A stretch of DNA of 64,000 nucleotides from assembly GCA_965199055.1 (NCBI GenBank), contig CBDAQR010000004.1:558001-622000 (forward strand). The letters run 5' to 3'. The number at the start of each line of letters is the position of its first letter. Positions within the stretch are counted from its first letter, which is position 1. Shown here in pieces: positions 1 through 8,518 of this stretch. A model generated the notes under the pieces. The model had not been told where the DNA came from. It ran no database searches and worked only from the letters and a program-made list of their open reading frames with translations. Source of the DNA: CBDAQR01 sp965199055 (GTDB taxonomy: Bacteria; Pseudomonadota; Gammaproteobacteria; Pseudomonadales; Halieaceae). The translations under genes and the position numbers were made by a program.

Positions 1-370
1 AGGCCAGCGCGAACTCGTGTCCCCCGCCGCGGGCGAAGCCTTCGATCTTGGCTATCGTCGCCTGGGGCAGCTTGCTGATGCGCTCCAGTACGACCTGCAG
101 GTCCAGTAATTTAACCTCGTCACGCGACACCGCTTTCGCAGACATGTCCTTGAGAAAGTTGGTGTCGGCGTGGCACACGAAAATCTCAGGATGTGCCGAT
201 TGGAACACCACCACTTTCACGCTGCTGTCCGCTTCCAGTTTCTGTGCCAGGCGGTTTAGATCCGCCAGCATCGGCAGGCCCTGCACGTTTACCGGCGGGT
301 AATCGAACGTTACCCAGGCGATGGCCGTGTCAATATTGACGTCGAAAGTCGTAAAGTCTTTGTATTCCAT
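1..370 (-). CDS. Enoyl-CoA hydratase/isomerase family protein (partial)
   Basis: This is the amino-terminal 123 codons of a crotonase-family protein; the gene runs off the left edge of the window. The translation starts MEYKDFTTFDVNIDTA at an ATG at 370 and contains the family landmarks IAWVTFDYPPVN near residue 18 and GFARGGGHEFALA at the cut end. The latter is the oxyanion-hole glycine segment that binds the acyl-CoA thioester carbonyl. Crotonases hydrate or isomerise enoyl-CoA thioesters in the cytoplasm, usually in fatty-acid or aromatic-acid degradation. The exact substrate cannot be read from this half. The family assignment is firm and the reaction is open. Confidence 0.85.
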   Translation of the reverse strand, partial: MEYKDFTTFDVNIDTAIAWVTFDYPPVNVQGLPMLADLNRLAQKLEADSSVKVVVFQSAHPEIFVCHADTNFLKDMSAKAVSRDEVKLLDLQVVLERISKLPQATIAKIEGFARGGGHEFALA

Positions 371-419
371 TGCCGTAGTCCTCAGTCAAAGACCCGCTTA
401 ACACTCGGTGCCGCAGGAG

Positions 420-1226
420 TTACAGGTAGTTCGCCAGAATGGCGTTGATTTCATGAAGTAGTTGTTCGTTCTTGCCTGAATCCATTGCGTCGCTGTGGGG
501 GTGGGCGAAACGCTGCGCATCGTTATCGAAGTAGCGACCCGAGGCGTGCGCGAACTCAGGCGCCAGCGCGGCTCGCACGAGAATATCTGCTCCGATGCTT
601 AAGTCATTGCCTGCCATTCCATAGGCGTCCTTCACCATCTTGCTGGCGAGGAAGGAAGCCGGGTTGACCGCGATGACAGCCGGGCCCGCCTCGCCGAGTT
701 CCGCCGCCATGGCAAATGACCACATCGTCAGTGCCAGTTTGCTCTGTGCGTAGGCCTGACTATCGGTGAGCGCCTTTTCGCCTCGCAGCGCCCCCAGGTC
801 GACCGGTGCCTGTGCTGCCGAAGACAGGTTGATGATTCGGCCCTCGGCGTTCATCGTCGATAGTAGTTCGCGAGTGAGCAGGTACGGCGCAATGGTGTTA
901 ACGACAAAGCGCAGGTCGAGCCCGTCAACGGTGGTCTCACCGGCGAGCTTGTAGACACCGGCATTATTGATAACTCCGTCCAGGTGTTGATGCTGATGAC
1001 GAATATCCTCTGCGAGCGAGCGAAGAGTTCCCAGTTGAGAGAGGTCAGCCTGAAAGGTCTCGATTGTGCCAGCACCCTCAATCTGACGGAGCTGAGCCTC
1101 GACGAGGGCGAGTTTTTCTGAGCTGCGGCCGTGGATTAGCAGTGTGTGACCTCCGGCGGCAAGTAGTATTGCGGTTTCCAGACCGATGCCGTCTGTGGCT
1201 CCGGTGATCAGTAGTGTTTTAGTCAT
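420..1226 (-). CDS. SDR family NAD(P)-dependent oxidoreductase
   Basis: Short-chain dehydrogenase/reductase of about 268 residues. The Rossmann motif TGATDGIG lies at residues 7-14, NNAG near 90 and the catalytic pair YAQSK near 160, followed by a less conserved carboxyl half resembling retinol-dehydrogenase-type SDRs. An in-frame start 14 codons further upstream (1268) exists, but the start chosen here puts the glycine motif at its usual distance from the amino terminus. The gene is divergent from a LysR regulator gene 143 bases away, the usual arrangement for a LysR target. The substrate is unknown; an alcohol or ketone is expected from the family. Confidence 0.85.
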   Translation of the reverse strand: MTKTLLITGATDGIGLETAILLAAGGHTLLIHGRSSEKLALVEAQLRQIEGAGTIETFQADLSQLGTLRSLAEDIRHQHQHLDGVINNAGVYKLAGETTVDGLDLRFVVNTIAPYLLTRELLSTMNAEGRIINLSSAAQAPVDLGALRGEKALTDSQAYAQSKLALTMWSFAMAAELGEAGPAVIAVNPASFLASKMVKDAYGMAGNDLSIGADILVRAALAPEFAHASGRYFDNDAQRFAHPHSDAMDSGKNEQLLHEINAILANYL

Positions 1227-1369
1227 CCCAGCAGGCTCCAGACCCGTATCGAGGGCATGTGTTTTCAATTCGGCTACTCTAATAGCTCTTAAATTCTGAA
1301 AAAATGGGCAAAAAATGATTTAATAATTCGCAATATCAATATAATCATTGCCGTCAGGGCCTGTTGGAC
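1227..1369. promoter_or_regulatory. Divergent SDR/LysR promoter region
   Basis: AT-rich intergenic stretch between two divergent genes. It contains a 7-bp perfect inverted repeat, AATGATT at 1314-1320 and AATCATT at 1343-1349, separated by 22 bases. LysR regulators typically bind interrupted dyads in such divergent intervals, so this is a reasonable operator candidate. The AT-rich composition makes a chance repeat possible. Confidence 0.35.
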
Positions 1370-2290
1370 ATGGATACCGAAGGAATACGACTGTTTGTGC
1401 TGGCTGCAGACCTGCTCAATATCAGCGCCGCGGGCCGTCAGTTGGGTTTGGCTCCCGCTGTGGCGAGTGCGCGTCTGGCTAAGCTCGAGAAGCAGTTGGG
1501 TGCAGATCTGATGCACCGCTCTACACGCAAGGTGTCACTGTCACTGGAGGGGGCTGAGGTTCTGCCGTTTGCGAGGGAGATACTGGCGCAGGAAGATGCC
1601 GCCCGAGCGGCACTGGGATATGGCAGCGCCGAGGTGTCGGGTAAGCTGCGCTTTGCCGCTTCCAGTACCTTTGCGCAGTTGTACATCGCGCCGTTTCTGC
1701 CCGAGTTTCGCGAGCGCTATCCCCAATTGCGTCTGGACATGCGGTTGTCAGATTCGCAGGTGAACCTGATCGAAGGCGGCTTTGACCTGGCATTGCGCAA
1801 CTACGCAATCGCCGAGAGTAGCCTGCGCGCACGCAAATTGGCAGATGACAAACGAATTCTCTGCGCCGCCCCGGCGTATATTGAGAAAAATGGCGCGCCT
1901 AACGGTCCCGAAGACCTGCAAGAGCATCAGTTACTAGTATTCACCGAGGGTCCTGCTCGAACGCTGGTGTCGAGTAGCGATGCGCCGCAGGCTAAATTCC
2001 CGCCGCCCAAGGTGAAACCCCCGATTACTTGCGATGATGGTGCCAGCATGCGTATTGCCACGAAAGCGGGCGTCGGTATTTCCATGAATTCGCTCTGGAG
2101 TGTCGCTGATCATCTCCGCGATGGCTCACTGGTTCGGGTGCTGCCTGACTACGAGGTGCGTGATGACTCGGCAATATGGTTGGTCTACCCACGCTCGAAT
2201 GTACTCACCGCGAAGGTGCGTGTCTTTATCGACTTTATGCTGGAGAAGATTGGCGACCCGCCGCTGTGGGAGCGAGTGCCCGGAGCATAA
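1370..2290 (+). CDS. LysR family transcriptional regulator
   Basis: LysR-type regulator of about 306 residues. The winged HTH fills residues 1-60 (GIRLFVLAADLLNISAAGRQ followed by LGLAPAVASARLAKLEKQLG), and a periplasmic-binding-protein-like effector domain follows from about residue 88. A TTG codon lies two codons upstream, but the ATG at 1370 gives the usual start of the HTH. It probably controls the divergent SDR gene and itself. The effector is unknown. Confidence 0.92.
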   Translation: MDTEGIRLFVLAADLLNISAAGRQLGLAPAVASARLAKLEKQLGADLMHRSTRKVSLSLEGAEVLPFAREILAQEDAARAALGYGSAEVSGKLRFAASSTFAQLYIAPFLPEFRERYPQLRLDMRLSDSQVNLIEGGFDLALRNYAIAESSLRARKLADDKRILCAAPAYIEKNGAPNGPEDLQEHQLLVFTEGPARTLVSSSDAPQAKFPPPKVKPPITCDDGASMRIATKAGVGISMNSLWSVADHLRDGSLVRVLPDYEVRDDSAIWLVYPRSNVLTAKVRVFIDFMLEKIGDPPLWERVPGA

Positions 2291-2292
2291 GC

Positions 2293-2757
2293 TTACGCAC
2301 TAAATACTTCGACGCCCCACGTCGCTGCCGCCTTGCGCATCTTTTTATCGAGGGTGGCGATGGGAAGAGCTTCGGTGCGCGCCAGCAATAGATAGGCACA
2401 ATCATAGGCACTCAGCCCCAGGGAGTTGGCGGCCTCGAAGAGGGCTAACGGAGTCTCCTGCCGATTGATTGCAATGGAGCACATGTCATGCAAAGCGCGT
2501 AGCGCATTGCGCGCGTCGCCCGGATCGAACTCGCCCTTGGAAACGTAATGCGCGACGACATTGGCAGCTTCATAGACCCAGAGATAGGGGACAAGTACTC
2601 GCAGGCCCTGAACTCGGATATGGTCGCGAACGCTTATGGCGTAGTTTTGGTCTACGCGCTTCTCACTAGCGAATAACCAGCGCATCGCGACGCTGTTGTC
2701 GATAACGAGGCCAGCTGTAGCATAAGGCCTGGCAGGCTCCCTGACTTCAAAGCCCAC
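2293..2757 (-). CDS. vapC: PIN domain toxin, VapC family
   Basis: Putative ribonuclease toxin of 154 residues. The four acidic residues of the PIN active site are visible: D20 (VIDNSVAMRW), E63 (VYEAANV), D119 (SAYDCAYLLLA) and D137 (ATLDKKM). They would coordinate Mg2+ for RNA cleavage. The gene overlaps the upstream antitoxin gene by 11 bases, the translational coupling expected of a type II toxin-antitoxin pair. Its stop lies two bases from the convergent LysR stop. VapC toxins often cut tRNA or rRNA; the target here is unknown. Confidence 0.9.
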   Translation of the reverse strand: MGFEVREPARPYATAGLVIDNSVAMRWLFASEKRVDQNYAISVRDHIRVQGLRVLVPYLWVYEAANVVAHYVSKGEFDPGDARNALRALHDMCSIAINRQETPLALFEAANSLGLSAYDCAYLLLARTEALPIATLDKKMRKAAATWGVEVFSA

Positions 2758-2983
2758 GCTGGCGTCCGTCGGCGATTACCTCGTCGACAGGCGTGCTCAC
2801 TGCCACGGGTTGCAAGGCGCTAAGGTACTCGATCGCCTGCTCGCGTTCTCCTTGTCGAGTCAGTGGGCGGATCTCTGCAACCGGCTTGCCGTGCTTCATA
2901 ATGATTGCGGGTTCACCGCTCTCGATCACTTCATTAACGATTCGGTTGCCGCGCTTATTCACATCTGCCATTGACACTTTCAT
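2747..2983 (-). CDS. Phd/YefM family antitoxin
   Basis: Small antitoxin of 78 residues. The amino terminus (MKVSMADVNKRGNRIVNEVI) followed by GEPAIIMKHGKPVAEIRPL is the Phd/YefM DNA-binding fold. The acidic, flexible carboxyl tail would wrap and block the VapC toxin. It is the first gene of the pair and overlaps vapC. A 14-bp palindrome lies about 25 bases upstream of the start codon and is the likely autoregulatory operator. Phd-type antitoxins pair with PIN toxins in many proteobacteria. Confidence 0.9.
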   Translation of the reverse strand: MKVSMADVNKRGNRIVNEVIESGEPAIIMKHGKPVAEIRPLTRQGEREQAIEYLSALQPVAVSTPVDEVIADGRQRGL

Positions 2984-3008
2984 CGTGCAGGACCTAAGTG
3001 TACGTATA

Positions 3009-3022
3009 ATACTACGTAGTAT
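3009..3022. promoter_or_regulatory. Palindromic toxin-antitoxin operator
   Basis: Perfect 14-bp palindrome ATACTACGTAGTAT upstream of the antitoxin gene. On the minus strand a good -10 hexamer TATACT (3018-3023) overlaps it, so a bound Phd-VapC complex would block RNA polymerase. This matches the known autorepression of Phd/YefM modules. The palindrome is seen directly and the function is inferred. Confidence 0.65.
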
Positions 3023-3054
3023 AGTTGACCGGGATTGCCGCCGTCCAGCGTGGT

Positions 3055-4962
3055 TTAGCCGGAGGTTTGTTCCTGTACCGCGCGCCAGGCGGCATCAAAT
3101 GCGGCGTCCATATAGGCCCGGGCTTCTGAATCAGAGTTGGCAATGGAAATGCGACCGAACTGCTTTCTGCCAATTTCGTTAGGCGCCTGGCCCTCGGGCC
3201 ATTCGGCGTCCTCCAGCGCCATGTATTCGTAGGCATAGCCATGCGGAATTCGGTTTACGGTTATCGCCTCAATATCGGTCTCATTATTGAAACCGTGTGG
3301 GCCTAGAATGGCCTGTAGTTGATCACGAATCTGCTGCTCGTAGGTGGCGAAAGGCGTGCTGTATATAGAGTGCCGACCGATTCGCAGTAAGTCGCGTAGC
3401 GATTCCGTCCCCTGTGGTGCGGGGGTGGGTGCCGCCGCCATAAATAGGGCCATTGGGTCCTCTGGCGATTGCGGCGGTTGATAACCTCCCACCGTCATAG
3501 TTGGGGCAGCGCTGATCCACTTAAAAGGATCCATCGGGCAGCGGACCAGCGTGGTGCCCAACTCGGAGAAAGCACGCCCGTCCCTGAGGAGCACATTGGC
3601 GTAGATAAAGGGTATCTTCACGCCATAGCGCAGCGCCCGCTTTTGCTCCTCAGGCAGTTGTGGACAAAGGTGGGGAATGATGCCGTTGTAGCACGCCAGT
3701 ATGCAGCGCTCTGCCGTGACTCGTTGAGCCGCGCCCTGGCAAACATAGTCCACCTCAACGGTCTGTTCATCGCTTTCGCGCACCCCGACGACGGTACTGT
3801 TGAGTCGCAGACGGGTCGTCTGGTCAGGTTGGTCAAGTGCGGCGTAGTTAAAGTGAGTTACGGCTACGTCTTCGACGCCCCGCATGTTGGGCGCAACCGC
3901 AGGGATCAAACGCTGAACTAGCAGCCTCGCGATGGTCGCGTTGCCGTCGGGCAACATGCGAATCTCCATAAGGGAATCGGCCATCGCAAGCGTCGCAGCT
4001 CCGGCCATCGAACCCAACCAGCCCATCGCCCGTATTCCCGGTGCACCACTGCCGATCGCCTCGAGTATGCTCAGGTTCCAACCGGTGAAGCCAAAGTAGA
4101 TGAGGAACAGATCGTCGAACAGGGCCAGGCTTGATGTTGAAAGGCCGACCCTTTCGGTGAGAAAACGGTTATAACTGGTGGTGTTCAGGTATTCATACAT
4201 CTCCGAGAGTGACATATCCTCGAGATAATCCCTGTCGCCACCGATAAGCGAGATCAGCTTCTGCTGTTGATCTTTCGCGATGGGGAGTTGTCGAATGGCC
4301 TCCCGAAATCCGTCTTCCCCGAGGTGATAGTTCATCCACGGGCCGTTAACGAGCGCTCGATCCGCACCATCGGGCAGGGAAAGGCCGATCGGCTCCCCCA
4401 GATTGCCGGCGAGCGCAAAGCTCGCGGGAGTTTTTTCCGCTACTGTGTCGAGAAAAGTCTCGTCCACTCCAATGCTGGCCAACAGCGCTTTTGCTTCAGC
4501 GCTGTAGGCGTCGGGATTCTCCAGGTTTTGCGCGCCGCCCAGACTCAGCACCATTTTGCCCGCATGATGAAACTCATTGCGCTTGGCGTGTCCGCCAAAA
4601 TCGTCGTGATTGTCGAGCAAGAGAATGCGAGCGTCCGTGCCTGCTGCCTGTTGGTAGAACAGGGCTGCAGCCAGGCCGCTCATGCCTGCGCCAACAACGA
4701 TAAGATCGTAGTGTTCGCCGAGGTTTTTGTAGGTGTCAGGTTTTTTACCCTGCCAGGCCAACGCGTGCGCGACCTCGAATGAACCTTCGTGGCTGCCGCG
4801 CATGCCGGTTAGCGTAGGGGGGTAGTACTCAGCTTCAGCAAAACCTGAGAGTGCTTTTGATTTATCGTTGGCCAGTACTTGCAGGGGCGACAGCAGCGTT
4901 GCACCGGTGCCAATGCAAACACCGTTGATGAAGTCTCTTCGCTTAATACCTTTGCCGCGCAC
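3055..4962 (-). CDS. Tat-exported FAD-dependent oxidoreductase, spermidine dehydrogenase-like
   Basis: Flavoprotein of 635 residues. The amino terminus (GIKRRDFINGVCIGTG) is a twin-arginine signal, implying folded export to the periplasm. After YYPPTLTGMRGSHEGSFEVAH comes the FAD-binding dinucleotide motif DLIVVGAGMSGLAAALF near residue 86 and then LLDNHDDFGGHAKRNEF. That arrangement is the one I know from the Pseudomonas spermidine dehydrogenase (SpdH) group of flavin amine oxidases. The likely reaction is oxidation of a polyamine or related amine. The start is GTG; a GAGG ribosome site overlaps the stop of the upstream lipoprotein gene 15 bases away, so the two form an operon. Fold and export are well supported, the substrate is not. 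Confidence 0.8.
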   Translation of the reverse strand: MRGKGIKRRDFINGVCIGTGATLLSPLQVLANDKSKALSGFAEAEYYPPTLTGMRGSHEGSFEVAHALAWQGKKPDTYKNLGEHYDLIVVGAGMSGLAAALFYQQAAGTDARILLLDNHDDFGGHAKRNEFHHAGKMVLSLGGAQNLENPDAYSAEAKALLASIGVDETFLDTVAEKTPASFALAGNLGEPIGLSLPDGADRALVNGPWMNYHLGEDGFREAIRQLPIAKDQQQKLISLIGGDRDYLEDMSLSEMYEYLNTTSYNRFLTERVGLSTSSLALFDDLFLIYFGFTGWNLSILEAIGSGAPGIRAMGWLGSMAGAATLAMADSLMEIRMLPDGNATIARLLVQRLIPAVAPNMRGVEDVAVTHFNYAALDQPDQTTRLRLNSTVVGVRESDEQTVEVDYVCQGAAQRVTAERCILACYNGIIPHLCPQLPEEQKRALRYGVKIPFIYANVLLRDGRAFSELGTTLVRCPMDPFKWISAAPTMTVGGYQPPQSPEDPMALFMAAAPTPAPQGTESLRDLLRIGRHSIYSTPFATYEQQIRDQLQAILGPHGFNNETDIEAITVNRIPHGYAYEYMALEDAEWPEGQAPNEIGRKQFGRISIANSDSEARAYMDAAFDAAWRAVQEQTSG

Positions 4963-4977
4963 CCGCGCTATGGTACC

Positions 4978-7113
4978 TCATTCGCAGCTGCAGGACAGCG
5001 GTGGGGCGCTGAGCTGGCCAGCCGCCGCTTCTACCATGCACGCAGAATCTGAGAACGGCAGCAAGCCCGCGAAAAGTGCTGAGCAGGAGTGGCAGCACTG
5101 GTAGCCGTCGCCACACTCGCCAGCGCCACACTCCCTTGAGCAGAAGCCGGGCCCATTGCCGTCGGAAATGCAAAAGCCAATGCCCACACAATCGGCATCA
5201 CTGGTACAGATGGTACCCACACCCGTATCGGTGACCGGGAGTAGGGTGCCGGGTTCCTCATCTGCGTCGCTCTGGTCTGACAATAAGTTGAGGGACGGTT
5301 CGGTCGCCATTGAATACACGTCGGCGAGGGCGGCCTCGCGATGGTAGTCAGCTGTCTCGACTGATTCGCTGGCGGCATATGCCTCGTAGCCTGCGCCGCT
5401 TGGCATGCGCACGATATAGGCTTCGTCCCAGTCGCCGTCCTCACCAACGATGACACCCTGTATTCTCAAGGTTGCTGTGGGTCGAGCGCCGACGTCTATC
5501 AGTGCATTGCTGCTAGTGGCCTGGTAGCGCTGCCAGGCGTTGACTCCTGTGCGAGGTGGCTCGTTGGCATCATCCTCGTATTGGGCGAAATCATTGAAGT
5601 CCAAAACTTGTATGAATTCGAAGGCTGGGTCTTTGTCGGTGGCGGGGTAGGGGCTGGGCGCCGGCTCCATGTCAGTAGTGGGAGCAGTGGGTTCAAGATG
5701 CGTCACCATCACGGTGGTTTCGCCCACACCGGCATTTTTGTGAATGAGACGAGACTGGAAGCCAGGGTTCATTGCCATCGCAAAAAATGCGATGGGGCAC
5801 GGGTAGTTGACGATGGCGACATCGTCCCAGATAGGCTCATCGCCCTCGATTTGCTCGTTCACTGCAGCGACAAATACCGGGCTGGCGCCGATAGCCGCCA
5901 GAAACTCCAGGGGAGAGTACAGGGCATTGGCTTCGCGGCCAGTCAGGTCAGTGTCGCGCCCATCTTCGTAGACTGCTTGTTCCCGATACTTAATCAGATT
6001 GAGCATGTGAAAGGGGCCGCGAGTGGGCTCCGCAAGCATTCTAGCCACCTGCTCTGGATGCAGCTTGCTCGATTCCAATTCGGCGTCCCAGCCCGGTGAG
6101 TTCACCAGCACATCCATATTGGCGGGGTCCTCGCAGAGTCCCGGGCGCAACTCCAGCGGTCCCTGGGCCATCACGGGTACTTCTTCAGCGATGCCATACT
6201 CGCCGATTTCCACCGGGCCCTGAAAGGCATCCTGGTTATCGGTGCGAATCACGATGTTCCCGCCAAACAATTCTATGACCAGGTCTTCCTCCGTGGTGTA
6301 GTCCACGAGCTGCCACAGATTCGGGATTGAGGGCTCGTCGGTGACCCGGTTGGCATCGCGACCGATGCGGAAGTAGGCCTCATTCTCGGGCGAAATGAGC
6401 AGAATCAGGTTGCTGCCCGCTTCATAGGTGAGCTCGTGATATTTCCTGACCCGCGTTCCGCTCAGCAGACCTTCCTCGTCCAGCTCAAGGCCTGTTTCCA
6501 CGATGGTTGCGGCGTGGAACCAGTTAAAGCCAAAGAACTCCTCAATCAGGATGTCACCGTCTTCGGTGGCATCCGGCGAGCGCAAGAATCGGGCGCTGGT
6601 TGCACCGGCTACGTCTTCGCCACCTTCGCGGGGCTGGTTCTTGAACCAGCCGGCCGGCAACTCGAGTGCATCGAACTCGGCGCGGGTAATGTCCGGACCG
6701 ATCCAGGCGCGAATCTCGTTGGGTGAAATAACCTGCAGAATTTCGAAGCCGACTCGCTCTTGTTCGAATTCGGGCTCCAGATAGAACTCGTCGTCGCCAG
6801 CGAGTACGTCCAGTAGTTCCTGGTACGCGTCAAAACCCTGTGTGGAGAGCGCACAGGCATCAGCCGAGTTGCCGCAGAAATGGCGATCAGCTTTCTTCCA
6901 GCCTTTGAAGGCGAAACCATCAGCGGGTACCGCGGTAAATGTCTCGTCAAACAGGGCGTCCAACACATCGATGGAACAGGTTTCACCCGCCGCGCACTCG
7001 TAGTTGCCCGAACTGGTGCTGACACTACCGCCTTCGGGGACAGTAATGGTCAATTTACAACCTACGCTCATGGCGCAGACTGCGAGCACTGTGAGGAGTC
7101 GGATAAGAGACAT
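4978..7113 (-). CDS. Large multidomain lipoprotein with InlB-like, DUF1330-like and Cys-rich domains
   Basis: Secreted lipoprotein of about 711 residues. The ATG at 7113, with AGGTGG upstream, gives a signal peptide ending in the lipobox SVGC (lipidated C19). Residues about 22-110 (PEGGSVSTSS, TFTAVPADGFAFKGWKK) resemble divergent InlB/Flg_new surface repeats. Around 365-490, MLNLIKYREQAVYEDGR and WDDVAIVNYPCPIAFF look like DUF1330, and a weaker second copy (FEFIQVLDFNDF) follows. The last 75 residues hold about 14 cysteines (CTSDADC, GYQCCHSC, SCSCE), like cysteine-rich tails of myxobacterial lipoproteins. Co-transcribed with the Tat flavoprotein. Function unknown; a surface or periplasmic partner of the oxidase is plausible. 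Confidence 0.75.
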   Translation of the reverse strand: MSLIRLLTVLAVCAMSVGCKLTITVPEGGSVSTSSGNYECAAGETCSIDVLDALFDETFTAVPADGFAFKGWKKADRHFCGNSADACALSTQGFDAYQELLDVLAGDDEFYLEPEFEQERVGFEILQVISPNEIRAWIGPDITRAEFDALELPAGWFKNQPREGGEDVAGATSARFLRSPDATEDGDILIEEFFGFNWFHAATIVETGLELDEEGLLSGTRVRKYHELTYEAGSNLILLISPENEAYFRIGRDANRVTDEPSIPNLWQLVDYTTEEDLVIELFGGNIVIRTDNQDAFQGPVEIGEYGIAEEVPVMAQGPLELRPGLCEDPANMDVLVNSPGWDAELESSKLHPEQVARMLAEPTRGPFHMLNLIKYREQAVYEDGRDTDLTGREANALYSPLEFLAAIGASPVFVAAVNEQIEGDEPIWDDVAIVNYPCPIAFFAMAMNPGFQSRLIHKNAGVGETTVMVTHLEPTAPTTDMEPAPSPYPATDKDPAFEFIQVLDFNDFAQYEDDANEPPRTGVNAWQRYQATSSNALIDVGARPTATLRIQGVIVGEDGDWDEAYIVRMPSGAGYEAYAASESVETADYHREAALADVYSMATEPSLNLLSDQSDADEEPGTLLPVTDTGVGTICTSDADCVGIGFCISDGNGPGFCSRECGAGECGDGYQCCHSCSALFAGLLPFSDSACMVEAAAGQLSAPPLSCSCE

Positions 7114-7250
7114 CGGCAACCACCTGAAAAAGCGAAAGACTGACCCGATTGGATACTACGGGCTCAGTTGATGCAACTGCTGCGGCATCGATCTGTGTGA
7201 ACTGGCCCAATCAGCGTATGAATGGCTCGTGGTGCGGGATTCGGGCTCTA

Positions 7251-7314
7251 TTTCAGAAACAATCAGCCTTTTTCGAAAATGATCAGACATCCCATCCGAT
7301 CTCTCGCATAGTAT
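7251..7314 (+). promoter_or_regulatory. Probable AraC-type operator and promoter
   Basis: Two related elements in direct repeat with 20-base period: TTTCAGAAACAATCAG at 7251-7266 and TTTCGAAAATGATCAG at 7271-7286 (12 of 16 identical). The second continues into ACATC, and a -10-like TAGTAT sits at 7309-7314. A closely matching site lies before the TPR-protein gene at 8436-8465, at a similar distance from its start codon. Direct repeats about two helical turns apart, ending at the -35 position, are typical for AraC activators. Regulator identity is inferred from adjacency. Confidence 0.55.
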
Positions 7315-7339
7315 CCTTCACAAGGCAGGAGGAAAGCTG

Positions 7340-8404
7340 ATGGAAGCATTCGAAACCGGACTGCGGCTGGTCATTATTGGGCAGCTATCACTGTCGACAT
7401 TGATTATTGCCTTTCGCTCTCCGCTGCGAATCTCTATTCCCATGGGGTTGTTATTCTGCAGCGTGGCGGCGTATTTGCTGAAAACATCCCCACCCATCAT
7501 GGCTCACCTGGGGTCGTTTAGAGACCTATTCTTTCTCGCCGCCATGAGCATTCCCTATCTGGTATGGGCCTGTGCCTGGGCCTTGTTTGATTTTGAGCGC
7601 CCACATGTCTTTTGGATGATCGCACTGCCCACGGTGACATTTGGACTGTGCGGGACGCACATCGTTAACCCTTCGGCTGACCTTTTTCTGCAGATGTCGA
7701 TTCACCTGGTGGCACTGATTCCCCTGGCGCATGCGCTGCTGTCAGTACTGCGCGGCAGCCTGGATGACCTGCTGGAGCCGCGCCGTCGCTTCCGGGTCGG
7801 CTTCGTTGTCTGTACCGCATCGCTGACCACCTATATGCTCCTGCAGGAGTGGGTGTTTCCGGATTTCGCGATGCCGGAGTGGATGGAGTTTTGTAATGTC
7901 ATTCTGATTCAACTTGTGGTGCTGGCCATCAGCGTGCCGCTGCTGACCCACGATTTCACCGAGCCCGCCCCGGCCGGGCCTGTCACCATGCCGCCTGAAG
8001 ATGCGGATATCATGGATCTCGCCTCGCAGCGCTCACACTCGCGGCTGCTGGAGGCGATGGAGAATCGTGCCTACGCGCGCACCGGGCTTACCATTCGCAG
8101 TCTGGCCGAGGAGTTGGGTACGCCGGAGCACCAATTGCGCAAGTTGATCAACCAAAGCCTGGGTTATCGCAATTTCAGCACGTTTCTTAACGGCTACCGC
8201 ATCGCGGAAACCTGCCGCCGGCTGGAAGACCCGGAAGAGGCCAGGCTGCCTATCCTTACCATTGCCCTGGATGCGGGTTTTGCATCGCTGGCGCCCTTTA
8301 ATCGGGCCTTTAAGGCGGCCATGGGGGTGACTCCCAGTGAATACCGGCGGGCCAATGCGCCGGCGGGTGGCACAGTGGCAAACCTGGTTGTACAAGCTGA
8401 TTGA
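7340..8404 (+). CDS. AraC family transcriptional regulator with membrane-embedded sensor domain
   Basis: Regulator of 354 residues. The first 205 or so residues contain six or seven hydrophobic helices (for example LVIIGQLSLSTLIIAF, LFFLAAMSIPYLVWACAWAL, VILIQLVVLAISVPLL). The last 110 form the double HTH of AraC proteins (TIRSLAEELGTPEHQLRKLI; ILTIALDAGFASLAPFNRAF). Membrane-anchored AraC regulators of this build sense signals at or across the membrane. The gene is divergent from the lipoprotein-oxidase operon and preceded by a direct-repeat site that recurs before the next gene, which suggests autoregulation and control of that gene. The ligand is unknown. Confidence 0.88.
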   Translation: MEAFETGLRLVIIGQLSLSTLIIAFRSPLRISIPMGLLFCSVAAYLLKTSPPIMAHLGSFRDLFFLAAMSIPYLVWACAWALFDFERPHVFWMIALPTVTFGLCGTHIVNPSADLFLQMSIHLVALIPLAHALLSVLRGSLDDLLEPRRRFRVGFVVCTASLTTYMLLQEWVFPDFAMPEWMEFCNVILIQLVVLAISVPLLTHDFTEPAPAGPVTMPPEDADIMDLASQRSHSRLLEAMENRAYARTGLTIRSLAEELGTPEHQLRKLINQSLGYRNFSTFLNGYRIAETCRRLEDPEEARLPILTIALDAGFASLAPFNRAFKAAMGVTPSEYRRANAPAGGTVANLVVQAD

Positions 8405-8420
8405 TTCTGAATAAAACTGC

Positions 8421-8447
8421 TGGATTCTGTAATCCATCAGGGTTTTT
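8421..8447 (+). terminator. Weak stem-loop with T-run after the AraC gene
   Basis: A 6-bp stem TGGATT (8421-8426) and AATCCA (8431-8436) around a CTGT loop, followed by a T5 run at 8443-8447. It could be a weak intrinsic terminator for the regulator gene. The T-run also belongs to the operator-like repeat described next, so the assignment is ambiguous. Confidence 0.3.
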
Positions 8448-8486
8448 CGTTATCGGTCAGACATCGCAGTTGCGACTCCCTAGCAT
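8436..8486 (+). promoter_or_regulatory. Second copy of the AraC-type operator, before the TPR gene
   Basis: The stretch 8436-8465 matches 7262-7291 at 23 of 30 positions: ATCAG, then TTTTTCG, then TCAGACATC at identical spacing. It ends 53 bases before the downstream ATG; the other copy ends 48 bases before its ATG. A -10-like TAGCAT lies at 8481-8486. The repeat across two promoters argues for a shared regulator, probably the membrane AraC protein encoded between them. Confidence 0.6.
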
Positions 8487-8518
8487 GAGAATCTCGAGCC
8501 ACCTACAGGAGATTGCTC

